NCBI GenBank assembly: GCA_026421105.1
Contig: JAPKDI010000048.1
Coordinates: 1 to 7,786, forward strand
Length of the DNA stretch: 7,786 nucleotides
Direction of reading: 5' to 3'
Source of the DNA: Alphaproteobacteria bacterium
GTDB taxonomy: Bacteria > Pseudomonadota > Alphaproteobacteria > SHVP01
Below, one piece after another: positions 1 through 5,180 of the stretch. Below the pieces are notes generated by a model that saw only the letters and a program-made list of their open reading frames with translations, made no database searches and was not told the origin of the DNA. The translations under genes and the position numbers were made by a program. The number at the start of each line of letters is the position of its first letter. The first letter of the stretch is position 1.

Positions 1-592
1 TGGTGGCCCACTTGTCGTCGTCCGTCGCGAACTCCTTGACGTGTTTGGAGTCCACGAGCGCCGGGAAAACCGTCGTAAGAATACGCGGGAAAATCGCGTT
101 AGGTGAGGACAAGGTGAACGTGACCTCGTCATCCGCGGTGGCTTCTACCGAGCTAACCCGGCCGACGGTGCGCATGAAATTGCCGGTCTTTTTGCGATCA
201 GCGGCCATTGCCCATGAATATGCCACGTCGTGCGCCGACAGCTCGTTGCCGAACGCGCTTTTGACGCCGGGTCTAATTTTAAAGGCGATGACGCGACCAC
301 CGTCACGAACATCCCAACTCGTAGCCATGTGCGGCTCGACATTGCCAGAGTCGATAACGTCACGACCCGTCGAGTCTGTGACGATGGAGTGCTTGGTTAG
401 GTTCTCGTAAACGTTGACCGTCGACTCGAGCATCCCAGCCTGCCAATTGTCGGAATCGAAACTGGCCGGGGTAGCGCTGTAAGCGAAAATAAATGTGCGG
501 TCCGCGGCCTGGGTAGCTGTGCTCAACATTACAGCGCCTGCGCCAATCGCGATCGCCGTGGCGAGCGGACGAAGCATTTGTGCCTGTCTCAT
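1..592 (-). CDS. ABC transporter solute-binding protein, family 5 (peptide/nickel/opine type), N-terminal part
   Basis: This is the first 197 codons of a periplasmic solute-binding protein; the gene runs off the left edge, so roughly the C-terminal two thirds of a usual 500-550 residue protein is missing. Residues 1-29 form a Sec signal peptide: a basic start (MRQAQMLR), an alanine-rich hydrophobic core and a likely cut after TATQA. The mature part carries the hallmark of SBP_bac_5 proteins around residues 87-127: a PHMATSW segment, then an aromatic/basic strand ending in IRPGVK, then an LSAHDVAYSW segment that matches the family's usual 'pLtAeDV.yS' pattern. Such proteins capture peptides, opines, nickel chelates or sugars for an ABC importer; the substrate cannot be told from this part. 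The ATG at 590-592 is preceded by a strong ribosome binding site (GGGAGGA, 597-603). The gene diverges from the LysR gene, and permease genes would be expected to the left. The family call is firm, the substrate unknown. Confidence 0.9.
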   Translation of the reverse strand, partial: MRQAQMLRPLATAIAIGAGAVMLSTATQAADRTFIFAYSATPASFDSDNWQAGMLESTVNVYENLTKHSIVTDSTGRDVIDSGNVEPHMATSWDVRDGGRVIAFKIRPGVKSAFGNELSAHDVAYSWAMAADRKKTGNFMRTVGRVSSVEATADDEVTFTLSSPNAIFPRILTTVFPALVDSKHVKEFATDDDKWAT

Positions 593-596
593 GAAA

Positions 597-603
597 TCCT
601 CCC
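597..603 (-). promoter_or_regulatory. Ribosome binding site of the ABC solute-binding protein
   Basis: On the minus strand this reads GGGAGGA, four bases before the ATG at 590-592. It is a near-ideal Shine-Dalgarno sequence and supports that start over the in-frame ATG five codons later. It suits a highly expressed periplasmic binding protein. Confidence 0.75.
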
Positions 604-651
604 TCTATGTTGCGGCCTGCCCCATCCTGCCGAGGCGACCCGCTTACGCAG

Positions 652-680
652 ATGAGACAAGCTCGCCCAGGCATTGACAA
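652..680 (-). promoter_or_regulatory. Candidate sigma-70-type promoter for the ABC solute-binding protein
   Basis: On the minus strand TTGTCA (675-680, five of six matches to the -35 consensus) is followed after 17 bases by TCTCAT (652-657, four of six matches to the -10 consensus). This lies about 60 bases before the start codon, which is a reasonable leader. The -35 hexamer overlaps a perfect TTGACA (674-679) on the opposite strand, so a regulator bound here could affect both directions. This is a motif match only; no start site is shown. Confidence 0.4.
674..679 (+). promoter_or_regulatory. Candidate -35 element for the LysR gene
   Basis: TTGACA is an exact match to the sigma-70 -35 consensus, 61 bases before the proposed LysR start. 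At the expected distance there is only a weak -10 (AACAGT at 698-703, spacer of 18). The promoter may therefore be weak or activator dependent, as expected for an autoregulated LysR gene. The AT-rich tract at 684-717 lies just downstream. Confidence 0.3.
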
Positions 681-722
681 CAAACTATTTAACCGGCAAC
701 AGTTGAAAAAAACTAATGCATG

Positions 723-732
723 AAGGAGGAGG
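723..732 (+). promoter_or_regulatory. Ribosome binding site that decides the LysR start
   Basis: AAGGAGGAGG lies just before the TTG at 735, with 5 bases between AGGAGG (724-729) and the TTG. The ATG at 720 would place this strong Shine-Dalgarno sequence inside the coding region as Lys-Glu-Glu, and that ATG has no ribosome binding site of its own. The site therefore argues for translation from TTG 735. Confidence 0.7.
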
Positions 733-734
733 CC

Positions 735-1664
735 TTGCCACGCCAACTGCCACCACTAACTGCGGTCCGGGCCTTTGAGGCTGCTGCCCGCAATCTGAGC
801 ATGGCAAAGGCCGCGCGGGAGCTCGGCGTTTCCGCTGGCGCAATCAGCCACCAAGTCCGCCAGCTTGAGGAATACTTTGGGACCCGCCTCTTTTTGCGAG
901 AAACCCGGCGAGTTTCGTTAACTTCTGCCGGCCAGGCCTGTTTGCCCGCCATGACCGAGGGACTGGACCGCATTGAAGAAGCCGTCCGCCGCATGACCCA
1001 GGCCCAAAAACCGGGTCGCGTGACGGTGAGCGTCGAAACATCGTTCGCCGAATGCTGGCTGATCCCGCGGCTTACTTGCTTCAACGAAACTTATCCAGAG
1101 ATTGTGATCGAACTCCTGGGCCGCCCGATCGATCCTGAGTCGATGGCATATAAAACTAACCTCGCAATTGCCTACGGGCCCCGGCGCTATCAGGGGCTGG
1201 TGGTACAACGAATCATGAGTGAACCAATTTTTCCCGTGTGTAGCGAGCGTTTCCGCGAACGTTTCGATCTGCGCAAGGCGGCAGACCTGCGAAACGCCGT
1301 GCCCTTGATCCACGACGACACAATGCTTCGCAACGCGTGGTATCCGGATTGGCAGGCTTGGCTGAGCACGCATGACGTCCATGACCTGGACACAGCAGGA
1401 GGCAATCGCCACACCGTCGCCAGCATGGCACTTGAGTCTGCGCGCCAGGGACAAGGTATTGTTTTGGGGCGAGGCGCAATGGTTCAGCGAGACCTTGATT
1501 CCGGGTCGCTGATTGCCCCGTTAGGGAAAGAAGGGGCGCCGTCGTTCGACTATTTCACGGTGGCATTGCCCGCCGCGCTGAAAGAGCCCCAGGTCGCGCT
1601 GTTCCGTGACTGGTTATTGGTAGAAGGCGCGCGTGAGGCCGAAGGGCTCCGCCTAGCGAGTTAA
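735..1664 (+). CDS. LysR-type transcriptional regulator, GcvA-like
   Basis: This is a DNA-binding regulator of 309 residues from the TTG at 735 (314 if the ATG at 720 is used). The N-terminus, PRQLPPLTAVRAFEAAARNLS, is the standard opening of the GcvA/AmpR-like branch of LysR proteins. The winged helix-turn-helix covers about residues 10-65, with the recognition region SAGAISHQVRQLE at 33-45 and the wing ending in the conserved LTSAGQ. A linker helix and a two-lobed effector-binding domain (about 90-300) follow; full length is normal for the family. I chose TTG because of the strong ribosome binding site just before it and because homologous proteins begin about two residues before the RxLPPL motif. 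The protein probably binds in the divergent region and controls the ABC gene; it could also control the convergent TRAP operon. The effector is unknown. Its stop overlaps that of the ligase gene. Confidence 0.93.
   Translation: MPRQLPPLTAVRAFEAAARNLSMAKAARELGVSAGAISHQVRQLEEYFGTRLFLRETRRVSLTSAGQACLPAMTEGLDRIEEAVRRMTQAQKPGRVTVSVETSFAECWLIPRLTCFNETYPEIVIELLGRPIDPESMAYKTNLAIAYGPRRYQGLVVQRIMSEPIFPVCSERFRERFDLRKAADLRNAVPLIHDDTMLRNAWYPDWQAWLSTHDVHDLDTAGGNRHTVASMALESARQGQGIVLGRGAMVQRDLDSGSLIAPLGKEGAPSFDYFTVALPAALKEPQVALFRDWLLVEGAREAEGLRLAS
1661..1664. other. Overlapping convergent stop codons (TTAA)
   Basis: The TAA ending the LysR gene (1662-1664, plus strand) and the TAA ending the ligase gene (1663-1661, minus strand) share one palindromic TTAA. 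No intergenic space exists, and I see no terminator hairpin with a T tract at the junction. Transcripts from both sides should therefore run into the opposing gene unless they end by Rho. Confidence 0.9.
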
Positions 1665-3136
1665 TCCTGTGCCGGTAAGCGCTCGACAAGATCGTTCTTG
1701 AGGACCTTACCTTGGGCGCTTTTTGGCAGGTCATCGATGAAGAAAACTGCCTTGGGCACTTTGTACGGGGCAAGCGCACCGCGGCAATAGGCGATGAGCG
1801 CGGCACCGTCCGCCTCACCGTCGGCAACCACAAACGCCGCCACTTCTTCGCCCAGCTCTTTTGATGGCCACGCGACGACAGCGGCATCGTGCACCGTCTC
1901 GTTCTTGCACAAGAGATCTTCGATCTCGGCGGGATAAATGTTGATGCCGCCGCGGATGATCATGTCTTTGACCCGACCGACGACATAGAGATAACCCTGC
2001 GCATCGACGCGCCCTAGATCGCCGGTGTAGTACCAGCCACCGACGAAAGATTTCTTGGTCTCCTCCACGTTGTTGTAGAAGCCGTCAGGCAACCAAGGTG
2101 CGCGCTGGCGAATTCGGCCTACGGCTTCCGGGCCCACCCGTTCATCGTTTTCGTCTACGACCTGGAACTCGTTACGATACGCGGCCCGCCCAACCGAGGC
2201 GGCTTTTTCTGGCGGATCGCTGGGCGCCAGAACCGCGACGCCGCCACCCTCTGTCGAACTATAGAGATTGACGAAATGTGGATTGAGGTTGCGTTTGATC
2301 GCCTCGCGCTCATCTCCGTGCAGGATTGAGCCACTGGAGATCAGCATGCGCAGGTCCGGGAACAAGAGCGATTTTCCATCGGCAAGGGCAAGCATCCGAC
2401 GGAACAGTGTAGGCACGAGAAACAAGGTCGTAACGTGTTTGGCAATGACGATCTCAGCCAATTCCTCGGCCTTGTAGGGCGGCGGGTGCATGACCACCGT
2501 TGCGCCGATGTAGAGATTGGAAATGGTGAAGCCACGACCGCCGCCGAAATAGAGAGGCGTTGCCAAGATATTGCGATCATGCTCGCAGAAGCCCAAGTCC
2601 ACCGATTGCGACATGAAGCGCAGCACCATTTGTCGGTGCGTGACCAACGGCCCCTTGGGTATCCCCGTTGTGCCAGACGACAGGGAGAGCCAGAGTGGAT
2701 CATCGATGTCGTTGGGGAACGGGCCGTCCGTTCCCTGCGCGGCGACGGCGGTGTGCCACGCGTCATCGACGCAAAGGGTGCGCACGCCCTCAATCGGGGC
2801 ATCGGCTATTACGGCCTTGGCGCCGAAGAATTCGGTAATGCGAACCTTCTCCTCGGTCGTCCACCTGACGTCCATCGGCAACAGAATGGCGCCCATGCGA
2901 AAGAGGCCAAACATCGCTACGAGGTGCTCGGCGGTGTCGGGCATGGACAAACCGACGATCTCACCCGCTTTGATGCCATGGGCGGCGAGATGTTTGGCTG
3001 TTCGCCTCATCAATCGGTCCATCTCGGCATACGTCACAACAGCGCCACTGCGCTCGATCAGGGCCGGATGATCTGGCCTCCGGGCTGCGTTGTGAGTAAG
3101 CGCGTCGGCGATATGTAGGAGAGTGTCGCGAGCCAT
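1661..3136 (-). CDS. Acyl-CoA synthetase-like AMP-dependent ligase (ANL superfamily)
   Basis: This protein of 491 residues should activate a carboxylic acid with ATP to an acyl-adenylate and then to a CoA thioester, in the cytoplasm. The superfamily motifs are all present: the phosphate loop SSGTTGIPKG (153-162), with Pro in place of the usual Val just after; the adenine-side motif NLYSSTEGG (290-298); the ribose-binding Asp in YYTGDLG (Asp373); the hinge region GRVKDMIIRGG (387-397) followed by NIYPAEIE; and the C-terminal catalytic lysine in SAQGKVLK (Lys477). The enzyme looks complete and active. It is shorter than typical FadD proteins (about 550-560), nearer to small-acid or aryl-CoA ligases; the acid is not identifiable. 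The ATG is 2 bases after the stop of the amidohydrolase gene and has no clear ribosome binding site, so translation is probably coupled. It is the last gene of the operon. Confidence 0.94.
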   Translation of the reverse strand: MARDTLLHIADALTHNAARRPDHPALIERSGAVVTYAEMDRLMRRTAKHLAAHGIKAGEIVGLSMPDTAEHLVAMFGLFRMGAILLPMDVRWTTEEKVRITEFFGAKAVIADAPIEGVRTLCVDDAWHTAVAAQGTDGPFPNDIDDPLWLSLSSGTTGIPKGPLVTHRQMVLRFMSQSVDLGFCEHDRNILATPLYFGGGRGFTISNLYIGATVVMHPPPYKAEELAEIVIAKHVTTLFLVPTLFRRMLALADGKSLLFPDLRMLISSGSILHGDEREAIKRNLNPHFVNLYSSTEGGGVAVLAPSDPPEKAASVGRAAYRNEFQVVDENDERVGPEAVGRIRQRAPWLPDGFYNNVEETKKSFVGGWYYTGDLGRVDAQGYLYVVGRVKDMIIRGGINIYPAEIEDLLCKNETVHDAAVVAWPSKELGEEVAAFVVADGEADGAALIAYCRGALAPYKVPKAVFFIDDLPKSAQGKVLKNDLVERLPAQD

Positions 3137-3138
3137 GG

Positions 3139-3999
3139 CTAGAGCTTGTAAATGCGAGCGGTGTTATCGCGCAGGAACATCTTGAGCGATTCGGGGCGCA
3201 AGCCGAGCTCTTCGATTTCTTTTCGGGTGCGCTCAAAATCAAGCACCGGGAAATCGGTGCCGAAGATCACTTTGTGTTTGCCGTAGGTATTGATGTAGTG
3301 GACGAATTCCTGCGGCCAGTATTTGGGGCCATGCGCGTCAGACCCGATGTAGACGTTCGGATGCTTCCACGCCATCGCGATCATTTCGTTGGCCCAGGGA
3401 ATACCCACGTGAATGCCAATGAGGACAAGTTCCGGGAAATCGCACGCGACGTCATCCAGCGTGATCGGACGGCCGACACTGCGTAAACGCCGATCGGGCG
3501 TGTAGACCAACGACTGGCCCACTTGCATTTGGATCGGTATGTCGAGTTCGACGCACTTGGCATAGAAAGGGTAAACCCGCGCATGGTTGGGCGGCATGTC
3601 GAACCAATGCGGGTACCAATGCGCGCCGATGAACCCAAGATCGTTGACCGCGCGTTCAAGTTCTTTGACGCCCGTCATCCCCTGTGTGGGGTCGATCCCG
3701 GCGAGACCCTTGAACCTGTCGGGATGCGCCTTCACAGCATCGGCAACAACCTCGTAAGGAATGAATGAACTCGAAGGCAGCCCCATCTGACCGCTCTTGT
3801 TGGCAATTAGGAACGACATCTCGATCCCGGCGGCGTCCATCCGGCGCAACATCTCCTCATGCGAGATGCCTTTGTAGGTACCCTCTTCGACCCCGATCTT
3901 GCCGACAAAGAAATCTTGACTGGTCTTGGGTCGGTGGGCTTGGGCCTCGTCCGTCCAGATATTGACGACTGCGTCGATAGCTTTGATGTCGTAGCTCAT
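3139..3999 (-). CDS. Amidohydrolase-superfamily protein (Amidohydro_2 type) lacking several metal ligands
   Basis: A TIM-barrel protein of 286 residues related to the Amidohydro_2 group (COG2159), which includes aminocarboxymuconate-semialdehyde decarboxylase, gamma-resorcylate decarboxylase and related hydratases. Recognisable features are the N-terminal strand IDAVVNIWT (8-16), GAHWYPHW (125-132), the strand ending IGIHVGIPW (194-202), HPNVYIGSDAH (213-223), FGTDFP (246-251) and the C-terminal RDNTARIYKL. The usual HxH metal pair at the end of strand 1 is replaced by Val11-x-Asn13, and the His expected in the 'lPv.iHtG' strand is Gln159 (IPIQMQVGQ). His197 and Asp249 are kept. Metal binding is therefore weakened or lost, and the reaction cannot be assigned; metal-free catalysis or a changed chemistry is possible. 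The ATG follows AAGGA by 9 bases and lies 23 bases after the dehydrogenase stop. Family call firm, function open. Confidence 0.88.
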   Translation of the reverse strand: MSYDIKAIDAVVNIWTDEAQAHRPKTSQDFFVGKIGVEEGTYKGISHEEMLRRMDAAGIEMSFLIANKSGQMGLPSSSFIPYEVVADAVKAHPDRFKGLAGIDPTQGMTGVKELERAVNDLGFIGAHWYPHWFDMPPNHARVYPFYAKCVELDIPIQMQVGQSLVYTPDRRLRSVGRPITLDDVACDFPELVLIGIHVGIPWANEMIAMAWKHPNVYIGSDAHGPKYWPQEFVHYINTYGKHKVIFGTDFPVLDFERTRKEIEELGLRPESLKMFLRDNTARIYKL

Positions 4000-4022
4000 G
4001 CCGCTTGATCCTTTTCGGTTGT

Positions 4023-5165
4023 CTAGAGTCCGGCTTCGCGCGCAATGATGTCGCGTTGAATTTCGTTGGCCCCTTCACCGAAGGTGTAAAGGCCGGAATC
4101 GCGCCACAGGCGCTGCATATCGCTTTCGATGGCATACCCCGTGCTGGCGAGTAGTTGCATGCCGTGATGCGTGACGTATTGCAGACATTCGGAGCCGAGC
4201 ATCTTGGCTTGCGCGGATTCCTTGCGGCAACGCCTACCTTGATCAACGAGCCAGGCGAGGTGATATAGGACGAAGCGAGCCTGATCGACCCGCGTTTGCA
4301 TATCCGCAATGCGATGCGCGACGGCCTGGAACTTGCCCAGCGGCTGTCCGAATTGCTCGCGTTCCTTAACGTGCGCCACGGCCATGTCGACCGCCCGCTG
4401 GGACTGGCCCACCACGTTCGCGGCCTGACCGGAGCGGCTGAATTGCAGGGTCGACATCAGATGTTTGAACCCATTACCCTCGTCTCCGAGCAATTTGTCT
4501 TCCGGCACGAAGACGTCTTCGAAGGCTATGTCCCACGAGGTCAAACAGTTGTTGCCGATCTTCTCGAGCTGCGTCATATGAATGCCATCAGCTGCGCGAG
4601 GAACGGCCAGCATGGAAATCCCCCGATTGCCTTTTGAACCCTCGGTGGTCCTACAAGCGGCGACGATGTAATCAGCTTCGTCAGCACCGCTGATCCATGT
4701 CTTTCGGCCATTGACGATCCAACCGCCATCGCCCCGCCGCGCCCGTGTGATCAGGGCGCCAGCGTCGGTGCCCGCCCCCGGCTCTGTGAGACCCAGGGAG
4801 AAACGCAGATCACCCGCGATGATCTTGGGCAGCAAGGACTTCTTCTGTTCTTCCGAGCCATAAGTAAAAACCGACATGCCGCCGAAGCCGATCGTGGTAC
4901 CAAGCAACGAGGCGGCCATAGCAGCGTGATAGCCCAGACGCTCTTCCGCCAGAACCACGGTCTGCCATTCGCCATCAAGGCCGCCGTAGGACTCGGGAAA
5001 TGGAATCGCCAGCAAGCCGAGGTCGGCGTAGTGCTTGAGCAGAAAATCAGGCGGCTCGTGAGCTTGATCGCGGCGCCTAACCTCCTCGGGTGGCAGGTGC
5101 AGGGCCATCATCTTGTCAATGGAGTCGAGCAATGCGCGCTGTTCTTCGGTGAGACCAAAGTCCAT
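4023..5165 (-). CDS. Acyl-CoA dehydrogenase (FAD-dependent)
   Basis: An enzyme of 380 residues, the normal family length, that should oxidise an acyl-CoA to the alpha,beta-unsaturated thioester and pass electrons to electron transfer flavoprotein. The N-terminal helical domain opens with the typical MDFGLTEEQRAL. The middle domain carries the flavin/substrate motif LTEPGAGTDAG (126-136) and VNGRKTWISGADEAD (151-165). The C-terminal domain carries KEREQFGQPLGKFQAVAH (267-284) and ends with FGEGANEIQRDIIARE (362-377). Glu364 lies at the position of the catalytic base in medium-chain dehydrogenases, so the enzyme should be active. Chain length or branching of the substrate cannot be read from sequence; the neighbouring ligase and TRAP importer suggest the CoA ester of an imported acid. 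It begins 12 bases after the permease stop, and its ribosome binding site overlaps that stop. Confidence 0.95.
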   Translation of the reverse strand: MDFGLTEEQRALLDSIDKMMALHLPPEEVRRRDQAHEPPDFLLKHYADLGLLAIPFPESYGGLDGEWQTVVLAEERLGYHAAMAASLLGTTIGFGGMSVFTYGSEEQKKSLLPKIIAGDLRFSLGLTEPGAGTDAGALITRARRGDGGWIVNGRKTWISGADEADYIVAACRTTEGSKGNRGISMLAVPRAADGIHMTQLEKIGNNCLTSWDIAFEDVFVPEDKLLGDEGNGFKHLMSTLQFSRSGQAANVVGQSQRAVDMAVAHVKEREQFGQPLGKFQAVAHRIADMQTRVDQARFVLYHLAWLVDQGRRCRKESAQAKMLGSECLQYVTHHGMQLLASTGYAIESDMQRLWRDSGLYTFGEGANEIQRDIIAREAGL

Positions 5166-5174
5166 GGACGGAAA

Positions 5175-5180
5175 TTCCTA
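5175..5180 (-). promoter_or_regulatory. Ribosome binding site of the dehydrogenase overlapping the permease stop
   Basis: On the minus strand TAGGAA holds both the permease stop codon (TAG, 5180-5178) and an AGGA core that ends 10 bases before the dehydrogenase ATG. Ribosomes finishing the permease would uncover or reuse this site, so the two genes are probably translationally coupled. Confidence 0.5.

Noticed and set aside
360..746. Minus-strand open frame of 128 codons spanning the divergent region
   Set aside because: It is in a different frame from the ABC binding protein, which has a signal peptide, family motifs and a strong ribosome binding site. Its own start lies inside the LysR leader region.
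918..1454. Minus-strand open frame of 178 codons opposite the LysR gene
   Set aside because: It is antisense to a clearly recognised regulator and shows no domain-like composition; it is treated as a shadow frame.
1722..1754. Inverted GGCAG...CTGCC near the 3' end of the ligase gene as a possible LysR terminator
   Set aside because: The arms are only 5 bases with a long loop and no T tract, inside conserved coding sequence.
2435..3118. Long plus-strand open frame (227 codons) opposite the ligase gene
   Set aside because: It lies wholly antisense to a ligase with all family motifs intact, has no recognisable protein features, and such mirror frames are common in high-GC genes.
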